64,000 nucleotides of DNA from GCA-2794515 sp034436155 (GCA_034436155.1 DAOTVP010000083.1:56596-120595); one strand, 5' to 3'; counted from the stretch's first letter, positions 1-9,263 are shown. Translations and numbers: made by a program. Notes: generated from the letters alone by a model not told the origin.

Positions 1-721
1 CAATGGCGATTTTTGCCAATCCATTCAAATAAGGGGCAAAATTATCGAACCCGTTAGAACATCCCCCTACTTCGGCATTGATAACCCCGCCGTGTTCATC
101 CGCCGCCCAACGGATGAATAAGCGCCTGCCTGCTAATTTTTCGGCATAATGCAACAATGACATGCGTTCATAACCTACGCCCAATAATCCAACCATCCCT
201 TGTTGTTGGATGAGTTCGCGCCTGGGGGCATAGCCATCGTCAAATGTTTGCGATGCCACTAGCGACTCGGCTTTATCGCCGATCGCCGTGAACGACATCA
301 ACGGATGATTTCCGCGCACATGCCCATCCATTTTGAGCAGGGTGGTGGGGATGATGCCCATGTCACGCATATCCAACAACGTTGTTTGCGGGGTGAAATA
401 GGGTGTTTGATAATCGTAACGCACCGCCACCAGATAATCGTACCAAAGCCGATTCAGGTTACGAGTCTCGAGGGCGTTATGCGGGATGAACATGGCAGAT
501 GCGGGTGGCATAACCTCGAATATGCGCGAAAATGTTGGGACTAAGACCGTACACCCTTCGTCTAAAAAGGCGTTGATGACGATTTTGGCGGCGGCTTCGG
601 GTGATGGTGCGTGAATACGCCCGAAACTGCGTAACGATGAATGTAAACAAACCACCCGCCCCGATAATTGGAGCGCCTGAATCGCAGACCGAAAATCGTG
701 AGATGTGAGACCAATCACCAT
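1..721 (-). CDS. AAC(3)-family aminoglycoside N-acetyltransferase-like protein (C-terminus cut off by window edge)
   Basis: This reading frame stays open to the left edge, so about 240 N-terminal residues are visible and the C-terminus is missing. The AAC(3)/YokD family transfers acetyl from acetyl-CoA to an amino group of an aminoglycoside or another small amine. Family landmarks are in order: HSSLRSFG (residues 27-34), VLVPTFS (59-65), VRGNHPLMSF (135-144, the family's VRS-HP-SF block with a key His), LLGVGYERMSLLHYAE (179-194) and GCSNGF (220-225). The start chosen is ATG-GTG; an in-frame GTG lies eight codons upstream. It is divergent from the next gene. Many environmental homologues do not confer resistance, so the substrate is unknown. 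Confidence 0.82.
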   Translation of the reverse strand, partial: MVIGLTSHDFRSAIQALQLSGRVVCLHSSLRSFGRIHAPSPEAAAKIVINAFLDEGCTVLVPTFSRIFEVMPPASAMFIPHNALETRNLNRLWYDYLVAVRYDYQTPYFTPQTTLLDMRDMGIIPTTLLKMDGHVRGNHPLMSFTAIGDKAESLVASQTFDDGYAPRRELIQQQGMVGLLGVGYERMSLLHYAEKLAGRRLFIRWAADEHGGVINAEVGGCSNGFDNFAPYLNGLAKIAI

Positions 722-852
722 AAAAGCACAACTTTCTGTTCGCACCCCACATCGATACGACTAGCCTAACACAACACATCAAATTATGCCAATCTCACCG
801 AAAAGTATCAGTCGGTGGTAAAATAGGGCGAGATGTCTGGTAGCAATTAGAG

Positions 853-1677
853 ATGAAACGCATGAAAAAATTGTGGTTATGGATGTTGATGCTATCGTGC
901 CTGTTGATAGGCTGTACGGGGCGTGGACAAACCCCTGCCGATTTGCCCACGCGCATTCCATCGGTGGATGCGCTCGAAACGGCGGCGATTCAAACCCAAA
1001 ATGCGCCTCCCGTGCCGTTTAACATGGGGGTGAGTTTCCCGATGATCGATGACAATTTACCCCTGCTCACCAATTGGCATTACGATGCCACGTTGCGTTT
1101 TGTGGGCGTGTTCGCCAACACATCGCGCCCCGTTGAATTTGAGGCACGGTTGCAAGTGTGGTTTAATCAGGCGGGGAATCAGCGCCGTACCGTGATTTCT
1201 GGTGTCGGTGAATTATTCGGCGAAGCCGATGGGGTGGTCTTAGAAGGTGTGCGCTTGGGGCAACGGACATTTATCGTGCGCGAGGGGGCTTGTCTGACTG
1301 ATGCACAAGATGAACTCGCGCCGTTGGTCGCCGATTTGCGGGCGGGTGAATTATTGGGCGGGGTGAATTTCGCCTCACCGGGCGCATCAAATGGGGTTGT
1401 GAATGGCGAAACCGTGTGGCGGTTTGATGTCACCCCAGATCAATTGGTGTTGCCACAAGTGCAGTTGGATGGCGGGCGGGTCATCACCATGAGCAGTGAA
1501 TTGTGGGTCGCTCCGAGTCGGAACGCGGTAGTTCGGTATTATGCCAATATCGATGTCGAAAATGTGCTGGTGACATTATTCGATTCATCGTTGCCTCTTT
1601 CAGGTCAACTGATTTTGCGCTATGACCTGAAAGAGGTGGGGATTAATCCGAATATCACGCGCCCAACGGGATGCTAG
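853..1677 (+). CDS. Lipoprotein of unknown function, possibly LolA/LppX-like fold
   Basis: The N-terminus is a lipoprotein signal: Lys/Arg-rich start, hydrophobic core and lipobox LLIGC with the lipidated Cys at residue 21. The mature part has about 250 residues, rich in beta-type segments, including a YDATLRFVG strand, an EARLQVWFNQ strand and a C-terminal LILRYDLKEVG strand. The pattern of long amphipathic strands resembles the LolA/LppX half-barrel lipid-binding fold, but this is a guess from the pattern alone. An in-frame ATG three codons later (MKKLWLW) is an equally good start. It is a single gene, divergent from the acetyltransferase and convergent with the receiver gene downstream. 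Confidence 0.65.
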   Translation: MKRMKKLWLWMLMLSCLLIGCTGRGQTPADLPTRIPSVDALETAAIQTQNAPPVPFNMGVSFPMIDDNLPLLTNWHYDATLRFVGVFANTSRPVEFEARLQVWFNQAGNQRRTVISGVGELFGEADGVVLEGVRLGQRTFIVREGACLTDAQDELAPLVADLRAGELLGGVNFASPGASNGVVNGETVWRFDVTPDQLVLPQVQLDGGRVITMSSELWVAPSRNAVVRYYANIDVENVLVTLFDSSLPLSGQLILRYDLKEVGINPNITRPTGC

Positions 1678-1729
1678 GGATGTACACACCTAAAAATTTC
1701 CGTGACCGTATATCGTCCCTAGACCACCC

Positions 1730-2116
1730 TTAACTCATGTACTTTTTGAGTTCAGATGTGAAGGTTTCGGTATCTATCGGCTTAGAAAAATACGCCACAA
1801 AACCACTTTTGAGAGCTTCTTCACGGGTGCGCGATGAATGATATGCCGTCACCGCCACACATGGCAACTTCTCTGTTTGCGGATTTTGGCGGATATTATT
1901 CAACAATTGCCACCCGTCCATATCGGGCATAGATAAATCGATAATGGCGATTTTATACGCCTTGCTTTGTTCTGCCAATAATTTGAGGGCTTCAAACGCA
2001 TTACCGACCACATCTACAGGCATCGATAGCGTTTGTGTGACCACATGCGAGACGACCATCTGACCATCGGGGTCATCTTCAACGATTAAAATGCGACTGC
2101 CTTCTACGACATACAT
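1730..2116 (-). CDS. Receiver-only response regulator (module 1, second receiver)
   Basis: A single CheY-like receiver domain fills the protein. The acidic pocket is EDD (residues 13-15), the phosphoacceptor is Asp60 in IIDLSMPDMDG, the switch Thr is Thr90 in AVTAYHS and the conserved Lys is Lys112 in YFSKPI. No DNA-binding or enzymatic output domain follows, so it must act by protein contact or pass phosphate on. It is the last gene of the four-gene module 1, 18 bp after the other receiver. It is closely similar to the last receiver of module 2 (shared AVTA-H and YFSKP blocks), so the two modules are probably paralogous. Confidence 0.9.
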   Translation of the reverse strand: MYVVEGSRILIVEDDPDGQMVVSHVVTQTLSMPVDVVGNAFEALKLLAEQSKAYKIAIIDLSMPDMDGWQLLNNIRQNPQTEKLPCVAVTAYHSSRTREEALKSGFVAYFSKPIDTETFTSELKKYMS

Positions 2117-2134
2117 ATCTTTATTGACCTCTTG

Positions 2135-2566
2135 TTAATCAATATATTTGGATAAGGCTTCAAATTCGGGAATATCAATCAATAGGCGGATGATTTGCTC
2201 AATAAACGTGCTGGGGGAGAGGGGTTTTATCATGTAATTATGAAACCCCGCCGCCATGACTTTTTCTCGGTCGCCACGCATGGCATGAGCCGTGAGTGCG
2301 ATGACCGGGATTTTGCGTAATTCCTCATCTTCGCGCAGTTTGGCGATGAACGCCCAACCGTCCATTTGGGGCATCGAAATATCGGAGATGATGAAGCGCG
2401 GGCGCACACTTTTGAGCAAATTTAACCCTTCTAGCCCGTTTTCGCCCGTATGCACCCGTGCGCCATAGAAGGCGAGGATATACCGCGCCACTTCGAGGCT
2501 ATCAAATTCGTCATCGATCACCACAATATCCCAATCATTGAGGATGTCTAACGGAATATTGCTCAT
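2135..2566 (-). CDS. Receiver-only response regulator (module 1, first receiver)
   Basis: One receiver domain preceded by a short N-terminal tail (about 12 residues). The acidic pair is in VVIDDE, the phosphoacceptor is Asp62 in ISDISMPQMDG, the switch Thr is Thr92 in ALTAHAM and the conserved Lys is Lys114 in YMIKPLSP. The start overlaps the stop of the upstream histidine kinase by 4 bp (ATGA), which suggests translational coupling and a kinase-partner relationship. The C-terminal stretch GFHNYMIKPLSPSTF has a near match in the module 2 receiver at 5991-6434. No output domain is present. Confidence 0.9.
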   Translation of the reverse strand: MSNIPLDILNDWDIVVIDDEFDSLEVARYILAFYGARVHTGENGLEGLNLLKSVRPRFIISDISMPQMDGWAFIAKLREDEELRKIPVIALTAHAMRGDREKVMAAGFHNYMIKPLSPSTFIEQIIRLLIDIPEFEALSKYID

Positions 2567-4419
2567 AAATTCACCACCTCAGTCATTGGTTGAGGCTCGC
2601 CAGATTGGAGCGGTAAGGTGACGGTGAAGGTGCTACCCGCGCCCAATTCGCTATCGACGCGGACAGTGCCGTTCATCAGGCGCACCAATTTTTGCACAAT
2701 TGCCAAGCCCAAGCCCGTGCCACCATATTTACGGGTAGATGAGCCATCTACCTGACGGAATTCATCGAAAATATAACTCCGCGCATGAACAGGAATGCCG
2801 ATGCCCGTATCGGTGACGATGATTTGCCATTCATCCTGACCATTGCGTTTCATATCCAGTGTCACCCGACCCGACTCGGTGAATTTGATGGCGTTGCTCA
2901 GCAAATTTTGACCGATTTTCGTGAGCGCATCATCATCGCCTAAGATGCGCGATGGTAGGCTAGGGTCTATGCTGACCGTGAATACGATCCCTTTTTGTTC
3001 TGCTAACCCGCCGATTTGTCTGCGCCATTTTTCGGCGAGTTCTGTGGGCGAAAATGGCACATTCACCAAATCCATCCGCCCCGATTCGATGCGCGAAATA
3101 TCCAAAAAGGCGTTGACCAATTCGACTAAGCGTTTGCTATTCATGCCGATACGCTCGACCATGCTACGGGCTTTGGTATCGAGTTCGACCCCCATCCCGC
3201 CTAGCATAATCCCCGTAAAGCCTTCAATGGCATTGAGTGGCGTACGCAATTCATGGCTCATGGTGGATAAAAATTCAGATTTGAGGCGGTTGTTCTCTTG
3301 CGCGATCTCTTTGGCAGAAATCGCCTCATCGCGGGCATGACGCAATTCTTCGGTGTTTTTATTCAACGATGCTGTCATGGTGTTAAATGTAGCCGCCAAT
3401 CTGCCAATTTCGTCCATACGCACCACAGGGACTTGTACACTCAAATCGCCATCGGTGACTTTTTTGGCGGCGCTTTGTAACTGTTCAAGACGTGAAAAGA
3501 CAAGGCGTTGCGAGAATACATCTTGTCCCGAAACCACGAGGACGAATAACAGTGGAAATACAATCAGGAGTAATGTATTGGCATTAAAACTGGTGACATA
3601 CGCCTCGTCTTGTTCGACCTCGCTGAAGATGAGCCAATTCGTGCCTTCAATTTTGAGGCTTGTGCCGATGACCTCGCGGTCTAAGAAATTGAAATAATCG
3701 GGATTGAAGAATAAATCGTCCTGATTCAGTGCTTGCTGAAATTCGGGGCGGTCTGCGATATTGGTATTGCGCTCAACGATAGTAAAGTCGCTATGAGCCA
3801 AAATTTGACCCTCTGTATTGACCAGATAGGCGTTACCCGTTGCGCCGAAGCGAATATCTTCGACCACATCATTCAAAATGCTCATGTTAAGGCGAATGGC
3901 AATTGCGCCACGCGCTTTTTCGTATGGGCGGGCGATAATGATATAGGGTGTATTCTGTGATGAAAATTGCAGGTTGCTCAGATAATCTTCGCCATTACGG
4001 GCATTCAAAAACCAATTGGATTGACGCACGGTGAATAAATTACTCAACACAGGTGCGTCTGTCGAAAAACTGGCGAGGATGTTGGCGTTGCCATCTAGCA
4101 CCAGCACCTCTTGAACGGTTTCATAACGCGAAGCGATAATTCTGACGACATCATCAAAATCGGCATCATTTTCGATATCATTGACAATATCCATGAATAA
4201 GCGTGATTGTTCGAGTGTATCGCTCACCACGCGGGCGGCAGTCAGGGCGAAATCACTTTGCCGACTTTGCCACAAGGCGCGTTCTGAACTAAAGATAAAC
4301 GAATAAACTGCCGTGCTGATGACGAATAAGATGATAAAAAAGCCAGTGGCTTGCACCAAAATGGCGATTCGGCGCAGACTCCATGTTATAGCTGGTGCAG
4401 ATGATGACGATTGAGTCAT
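2563..4419 (-). CDS. Membrane CACHE-HAMP sensor histidine kinase (module 1)
   Basis: A 618-residue inner-membrane kinase. A first membrane helix (about 17-42) is followed by an extracytoplasmic CACHE-like sensor region (about 43-280), a second helix (282-298), a HAMP linker (about 300-352), a short coiled coil, HisKA with the phosphoacceptor His389 in STMSHELRTPLN, and HATPase_c with the N box NLLSNAIKF, G1 DTGIGIP and G2 GGTGLGL. It lacks its own receiver, which fits with the two receiver genes directly downstream. Its start overlaps the stop of the upstream PotD-like binding protein by 4 bp, so the binding protein is very likely its ligand-presenting partner, as in LuxP-LuxQ-type systems. 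That pairing is inferred. Confidence 0.93.
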   Translation of the reverse strand: MTQSSSSAPAITWSLRRIAILVQATGFFIILFVISTAVYSFIFSSERALWQSRQSDFALTAARVVSDTLEQSRLFMDIVNDIENDADFDDVVRIIASRYETVQEVLVLDGNANILASFSTDAPVLSNLFTVRQSNWFLNARNGEDYLSNLQFSSQNTPYIIIARPYEKARGAIAIRLNMSILNDVVEDIRFGATGNAYLVNTEGQILAHSDFTIVERNTNIADRPEFQQALNQDDLFFNPDYFNFLDREVIGTSLKIEGTNWLIFSEVEQDEAYVTSFNANTLLLIVFPLLFVLVVSGQDVFSQRLVFSRLEQLQSAAKKVTDGDLSVQVPVVRMDEIGRLAATFNTMTASLNKNTEELRHARDEAISAKEIAQENNRLKSEFLSTMSHELRTPLNAIEGFTGIMLGGMGVELDTKARSMVERIGMNSKRLVELVNAFLDISRIESGRMDLVNVPFSPTELAEKWRRQIGGLAEQKGIVFTVSIDPSLPSRILGDDDALTKIGQNLLSNAIKFTESGRVTLDMKRNGQDEWQIIVTDTGIGIPVHARSYIFDEFRQVDGSSTRKYGGTGLGLAIVQKLVRLMNGTVRVDSELGAGSTFTVTLPLQSGEPQPMTEVVNL

Positions 4420-5510
4420 GGTGTGTTTCCTTGTACAAATCTATCCCAAATTTCGGCATAGCGTGCTTCGACTTCTGCCCCCAACGACAAAATCAGCGAT
4501 GAATTTTGTAACACATCATTTGGTGGGAAGATGAGCGGGTTATTCCGTAACGCTTCATCGACGAATGGCGCAACACCATCATTGGGTGTTGAATAATAAT
4601 TATACTCCAAAATTTTCGCGCCTATATCGGGGCGGAGTAAATAGTTAATAAATACTTGTGCGGTATAGATGTTGGGGCTGTTTTTAGGGATGGCGAAATT
4701 ATCGCCCCAGACCAACGTGCCTTCTTCCGGGATGACGTATTCAAAATTGAAGCCTGCTTCTTCTGCGGCGAAAATATCGCCCACGTAACCGAGCGCAATC
4801 GCCCCATCCCCTTCGGTGAGTAATGGCACAACCTCACTGCTCGATCCGACAAATGCCAAAATAGATGGGCGCAATTCCATCAGTTTGGTTTCGGCTTGTG
4901 CCAGTTCGTCAAAATTGGTGGTGTTGGCATCGTACCCCAAAACCTTGAGCGTAATCCCCACCGATGTGCGGATGCCGTTCCACATCACCACCTTGCCCAA
5001 AAATGCTTCATCCCATAAATCTGCCCATTGAGTAATCGGTCGGCTTACTTTTTCGGGGTTGACCACAATACCCAGGGTTCCCCAATTATAGGGTACAGAG
5101 AATTGATTTTGCGGGTCATAGGCGAGGTCACGGAAATTGGGCGAAATGTTGCGGAAATTGGTGATGATCGAATAATCGAGCGGGGCGAGGCGTTCTTCTG
5201 CGATAGCCACCGCCACATATTTGTTATCCAAGACCACCACATCATAAATACCCCCATTGCGAAGATTGGCAATCGCTTCATCTTGTGATTCATATGTGAT
5301 AAATTCAATCGCAACGCCTGTTTCTTGGGTGAATTGGTCGAGGATTTCTTGCGGTACATCCTCGACCCATGTATGAAAGCGGATCGATTGCGCCAACGGC
5401 GGGGTTGTTGGTGTGACCGATTCAGGCGCATCGGAGGCGCAGGCAACCAATGATAACAGGCTTATCACCAGCAACCATAATGTAGAACGGCTCTGTTTGA
5501 ATATTATCAT
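4416..5510 (-). CDS. PotD/PotF-like polyamine-type solute-binding lipoprotein (module 1)
   Basis: The protein has a lipoprotein signal (lipobox SLVAC) and a periplasmic-binding fold of the spermidine/putrescine-binding family: IRFHTWVEDVPQEILDQF opens the mature domain, YDVVVLDNKYVAVAIA and VPYNWGTLGIVVN follow, and FINYLLRPD lies near the C-terminus, as in PotD. No permease or ATPase genes of a PotABC transporter are adjacent. Instead it is translationally coupled (4-bp overlap) to a sensor kinase, so a sensing role is more likely than transport. I chose ATG MIIFKQ; the upstream in-frame TTG would add six residues. The ligand cannot be read from the sequence. Confidence 0.87.
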   Translation of the reverse strand: MIIFKQSRSTLWLLVISLLSLVACASDAPESVTPTTPPLAQSIRFHTWVEDVPQEILDQFTQETGVAIEFITYESQDEAIANLRNGGIYDVVVLDNKYVAVAIAEERLAPLDYSIITNFRNISPNFRDLAYDPQNQFSVPYNWGTLGIVVNPEKVSRPITQWADLWDEAFLGKVVMWNGIRTSVGITLKVLGYDANTTNFDELAQAETKLMELRPSILAFVGSSSEVVPLLTEGDGAIALGYVGDIFAAEEAGFNFEYVIPEEGTLVWGDNFAIPKNSPNIYTAQVFINYLLRPDIGAKILEYNYYSTPNDGVAPFVDEALRNNPLIFPPNDVLQNSSLILSLGAEVEARYAEIWDRFVQGNTP

Positions 5511-5623
5511 TACATATCTCACTTTCAATGATTACAAGGCGATTATTTTGAATAAATGTCGTATGATTCGGGTAAGATTGTAGCAGATTTATGGTCAGAA
5601 TTGCCACATATCTTTACGACTTA

Positions 5624-5989
5624 TCAGTTTTTGCGGATGAGTTTTAATATATCGTTGGCGAAATTACGGGTATTCACAGGTTTGCTGAAATAACCATCGA
5701 AGCCTGCTTCGGAGGCTTGCTTTTTGACCTCTGCCGAATGAAAGGCGGTGACGGCAATGCAAGGCAGATGTTTATATTGTTCAGTGTTACGGATTTGCCC
5801 CAATAATTCAAACCCATCCATGCCCGGTAGGGCAAAATCGATAATCACACCATCATACGCAGTCGCCTGCAGGTGATGCAACGCCTCTTCTGCGCTGGTG
5901 GCGCTATCGGCTTGAATATTTGCCATTTGTAATAAACTACTCATCACATGAAGGGTATCGGCTTCATCTTCCACAATTAGTAAACGCAT
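5624..5989 (-). CDS. Receiver-only response regulator (module 2, second receiver)
   Basis: A 121-residue CheY-like receiver with the acidic pocket EDE (residues 7-9), phosphoacceptor Asp51 in IIDFALPGMDG, switch Thr81 in AVTAFHS and Lys103 in YFSKPV. No output domain. It starts 1 bp after the previous receiver stops, behind a GAGGA ribosome binding site, and ends module 2. It resembles the last receiver of module 1 in sequence and in gene position. Downstream there is a gap of about 110 bp to the module 1 binding-protein gene, so the two modules are probably separate transcripts. Confidence 0.9.
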   Translation of the reverse strand: MRLLIVEDEADTLHVMSSLLQMANIQADSATSAEEALHHLQATAYDGVIIDFALPGMDGFELLGQIRNTEQYKHLPCIAVTAFHSAEVKKQASEAGFDGYFSKPVNTRNFANDILKLIRKN

Positions 5990-5990
5990 G

Positions 5991-6434
5991 TTATTTATCC
6001 TCTTCTAACGACTGAGCGAGTTGTTCGTATAAATCGGGGATATCCACCAACAACCGCAGTATATTTTGAATGAAAGTTTTGGGGATGAGCGGTTTTGTGA
6101 TGTAGTTATGAAATCCTTCGGCTAAGGCGCGTTCACGGTCTTTAATCATGGCGTGAGCAGTGAACGCGATGATTGGGATATGGCGTAAATGGGGCGATTT
6201 TTGCACCAGTTCATTCATGCCCCATCCGTCTAAAACGGGCATCGATAAATCGGATAAGACGAAACTTGGGTGATGTTTTTCGATGAGTTCAAATCCCTCT
6301 TGACCGTTGTTGGCGGTTAGCACCTTTGCGCCACACCGTTCTAGTAACATTTTGGCTAAGATAAGGGCATCAGGCTCATCATCTACCACCAACACCGTCC
6401 ACCCTTTGAGCAGTTCTGCATGAATTTTGAACAT
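5991..6434 (-). CDS. Receiver-only response regulator (module 2, first receiver)
   Basis: A receiver domain with a short N-terminal tail starting MFKIHAELLKGW. The acidic pair is in VVDDEPD, the phosphoacceptor Asp lies in LSDLSMPVLDGW, the switch Thr in AFTAHAM and the conserved Lys in YITKPLIP. The frame extends 26 residues further upstream into the kinase gene, but that extension is Cys/Arg-rich and atypical, while the chosen ATG has AGGTGG six bases ahead and starts 13 bp after the kinase stop. It is clearly similar to the module 1 receiver at 2135-2566 (shared GFHNY and LL-DIP segments near the C-terminus). Confidence 0.9.
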   Translation of the reverse strand: MFKIHAELLKGWTVLVVDDEPDALILAKMLLERCGAKVLTANNGQEGFELIEKHHPSFVLSDLSMPVLDGWGMNELVQKSPHLRHIPIIAFTAHAMIKDRERALAEGFHNYITKPLIPKTFIQNILRLLVDIPDLYEQLAQSLEEDK

Positions 6435-6447
6435 AATCCACCTACAC

Positions 6448-8289
6448 CTACACCTTCGGTTCTTCTGCGTGTTCGATAAGGGGTAACAAGACTGTGAATG
6501 TACTGCCTTCATTGACCTTACTCTTCACGCTGACTTTGCCCCCAAGTGACATTGCCAAACGCTTTACAATTGCCAGACCAAGCCCTGTGCCACCATACGC
6601 CCGTTTGGATGAACTATCGGCTTGCCGAAATTCTTCAAAAATGATATCTTGCAAATGAGCAGGGATGCCGATGCCTGTATCACTCACTTGGATGACTAAA
6701 TCATCTTTATTGCGATTCACCACAATATCTACCGACCCTTTATGGGTAAATTTAATCCCATTTGAACACAGGTTGGTCAAGATTTTGATGAACGCATCCT
6801 CATCTAGCATGACCTCAGTTGGGACATCTTCGCCAATGGTATAATTAAACCCAATTTTTTTGTCTTTTGCCAATATTTCTAATTGTACATGAATTTGCTC
6901 GACCATCGCCCGAATATTCAACGGCACAGGATGAAAGGTCATCCGTCCCGCTTGGATGCGACTAATATCTAAAATGTCGCTGATGATATTTAATAAGCGT
7001 GTGCTGTTGCTCTCGATGCGTTCCACCTGAAAGGTCTGTTCTTCATCGAGTTGTTCATCCATCAACAATACCTCAGAGAAGCCCAAAATGGCGCTCAGAG
7101 GTGTGCGGAGTTCATGACTCATGGTCGCCAAAAATTCATCTTTTAGTCGAGATGCTTCTAACGCTTTTTCATTAGCGAGGCGCAATTCTTCATTTTTCTG
7201 GCTGATTTCGTCAATGCGCGTCTTGAGGCGTGTCGCCATATTGTTGAACCCATGCGCCAATTGACCAATCTCGTCTTGGGTCTGGATGGTGCTTCGGATG
7301 TCTAAATTGCCTGTGCCGAATTGTTGCACGGTGTTGCGGAGCGATACAATCGGGCGGGCAATCTGGCGTGAGAGTAAGATGCTAATCACCCCAGAGACCA
7401 ATACCGCTATCACCAACCCCAAAATGAGATTTTGAACTGCCTGTTGGATGGGGGCGAATGCCTCTTGCGTGGGGCGCTCGACCATCAGCACCCAATTCGG
7501 TCCCATAATCGGGATGGCGCTGGCAATCACATCACCCGCGAATGGATTATTATAGGTATAAATGCGAATGGGTTGCCCGCGCAATGCCTGAGTAAATGCC
7601 TCTGTATCGGCGAGGTTGTATTGGGCATCCACCACCTGATTATCGGGATGTACCATGATATTGCCACGCCTATCCAAGAGCATGACATACCCTGTTTGTC
7701 CCAGTTGTAAATCACGGATGATATCCCAAGTCGTTTGCAGGTCAATAATTGCCGCCACCACGCCAATAAACGTATTGGCTTCATCATAAATGGGGACACT
7801 GATGCTAATTTCTGGTGTTTGGTTGATAACCCGCACATTGCTGAAGTAGGTCTCGCCCCGTTGTGGACGGAAGAAAATTTCATCTTCACGCCGATTCAAA
7901 AGCGAGTCACGGGGCAAGGCATCGCCGTTGGTTATGCCACCCATTTCGTCCCCATCGGCATCCATCACCCAAATACTTTTATAAAGAATCGAATCGTCAT
8001 CACGGTCATGGAAATAATTGTTGATATAAAGATTGAGTTGATTATAGTTCAAATTGAGCGATAAACTGTTGATGCCAATTGTGTCGAGCGTTGTGATGAT
8101 GTTATTCACGAAGCCTGTCACTTGTGCCGATACAATCTGCGTGACTTCGCGCTGGCGTGCTTCGACCTCCTCTATGATGAGTTGGGTGGTGATAGTATAG
8201 TTAATCAATGCGACCACCCCAATGGGGATAGTCGCCACGGTAATCAACACCAATAACAAGCGAAATTGTAATCGGCGAAAGAGTGCCAT
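6448..8289 (-). CDS. Membrane dCACHE-HAMP sensor histidine kinase (module 2)
   Basis: A 613-residue inner-membrane kinase. Helix one (about 8-32) precedes a large double-CACHE sensor region (about 35-280, with a typical TYFSNVRVINQTPEISISVP stretch and a second LLDRRGNIMVHP subdomain). Helix two (about 285-306) leads into HAMP, a coiled coil, HisKA with His392 in ATMSHELRTPLS, and HATPase_c with NLCSNGIKF, DTGIGIP and GGTGLGL. Start and upstream stop overlap as TAATG, so it is translationally coupled to the family 3 binding protein. It has no receiver of its own; two receivers follow. Overall architecture matches the module 1 kinase. Confidence 0.93.
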   Translation of the reverse strand: MALFRRLQFRLLLVLITVATIPIGVVALINYTITTQLIIEEVEARQREVTQIVSAQVTGFVNNIITTLDTIGINSLSLNLNYNQLNLYINNYFHDRDDDSILYKSIWVMDADGDEMGGITNGDALPRDSLLNRREDEIFFRPQRGETYFSNVRVINQTPEISISVPIYDEANTFIGVVAAIIDLQTTWDIIRDLQLGQTGYVMLLDRRGNIMVHPDNQVVDAQYNLADTEAFTQALRGQPIRIYTYNNPFAGDVIASAIPIMGPNWVLMVERPTQEAFAPIQQAVQNLILGLVIAVLVSGVISILLSRQIARPIVSLRNTVQQFGTGNLDIRSTIQTQDEIGQLAHGFNNMATRLKTRIDEISQKNEELRLANEKALEASRLKDEFLATMSHELRTPLSAILGFSEVLLMDEQLDEEQTFQVERIESNSTRLLNIISDILDISRIQAGRMTFHPVPLNIRAMVEQIHVQLEILAKDKKIGFNYTIGEDVPTEVMLDEDAFIKILTNLCSNGIKFTHKGSVDIVVNRNKDDLVIQVSDTGIGIPAHLQDIIFEEFRQADSSSKRAYGGTGLGLAIVKRLAMSLGGKVSVKSKVNEGSTFTVLLPLIEHAEEPKV

Positions 8290-9107
8290 TATTGTGTCTC
8301 CGGATTAATCCATTGGTCAAATAAATGTTGAAGCGTGCCATTGGCTTCGAGGGTGGCGAGTTGGTTATTAATAAACGCCAACAAATCGCTATCGCCAGAG
8401 CGAACAGAAATACCCAACCCCGCGGGTTCTAAAATATCGCCTACCACGCGCACATTCGGATGCGTTTTGATGTATTCAAGCGTGTTGATGTAATCGTTAA
8501 ACACCACATCGACCAACCCTGTGTTTAAGTCGTCTAACGAGTCGATGGTATCGGTATAACGGCGTAATTCCAGCGCGATCCCTTGCTCATCGCGTAGGCG
8601 AATGGCGAAACGTTCTCCCGTAGACCCCTCTTTCACGCCGACTGTTTTCCCCGCGAGATCTGGTATATCGTCAATATCGGTGATGTCCCCATGCGTTGCC
8701 ATCACCAAACCAGTTTGTAAGTAAGGGTTGCTCATATCGACTAGCTCTTCACGGGTGGCGGTGATATACATCCCCGCAATGACCACATCGACATCCCCCG
8801 CCTGCAATTCTGGCAACAAATCGGCGAATGCCATCTCACGCCATGTGATGCTCACACCGAGCGCGTTGGCGATGGTCGTCATCAAATCCACATCAAACCC
8901 GATGAGTTGATTGGTCTCATCATCTCGATATTCAAATGGACGGGTGATTGCCGTCGCCACAATAATCTGACCTTTGCTTTGGATTTCGGCTAATCTGGGG
9001 CTATCTATAGTGGGGGTATTGCTCGATTGGTCAGAATGACCTGTACAAGCAGTCAATAACGCCCATATAATAACAACAAAGAGATGCAGAAACGGTTTAT
9101 GGGTCAT
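8289..9107 (-). CDS. Family 3 (HisJ/GlnH-like) solute-binding lipoprotein (module 2)
   Basis: A lipoprotein signal ends in the lipobox LLTAC. The mature domain is a family 3 amino-acid-type binding protein: GQIIVATAITRPFEYRD, the signature-like LIGFDVDLMTTIANALG and VSITWREMAFADLLPEL, then DVVIAGMYITATREE and AGKTVGVKEGSTGE. No permease or ATPase lies nearby. It is coupled to a sensor kinase (TAATG), so it probably delivers a ligand to the CACHE domain rather than to a transporter. ATG (MTHKPF) is chosen over an upstream TTG, because the TTG lacks a ribosome site and would lengthen the signal peptide. Confidence 0.87.
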   Translation of the reverse strand: MTHKPFLHLFVVIIWALLTACTGHSDQSSNTPTIDSPRLAEIQSKGQIIVATAITRPFEYRDDETNQLIGFDVDLMTTIANALGVSITWREMAFADLLPELQAGDVDVVIAGMYITATREELVDMSNPYLQTGLVMATHGDITDIDDIPDLAGKTVGVKEGSTGERFAIRLRDEQGIALELRRYTDTIDSLDDLNTGLVDVVFNDYINTLEYIKTHPNVRVVGDILEPAGLGISVRSGDSDLLAFINNQLATLEANGTLQHLFDQWINPETQ

Positions 9108-9263
9108 GATGTTTATCCATTCACTATTCAATTATTAAAAAACGATGCCCATCGTTAAACTCAGTATAACATGATTTTGGTTGGACAAATAAAAATCATG
9201 TTCAAAATATCCAAATATATTGATATTTGATGTCGAATTTGATGTAGATTTTAGGATGCTGGT

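Noticed and set aside
477..782. Open frame of 101 codons on the minus strand at the left edge
   Set aside because: It is out of frame with the AAC(3)-like frame, whose motifs are unmistakable.
5991..6512. Longer receiver with a Cys/Arg-rich N-terminus starting inside the kinase gene
   Set aside because: The internal ATG at 6434 has AGGTGG ahead, and the receiver fold begins after it.
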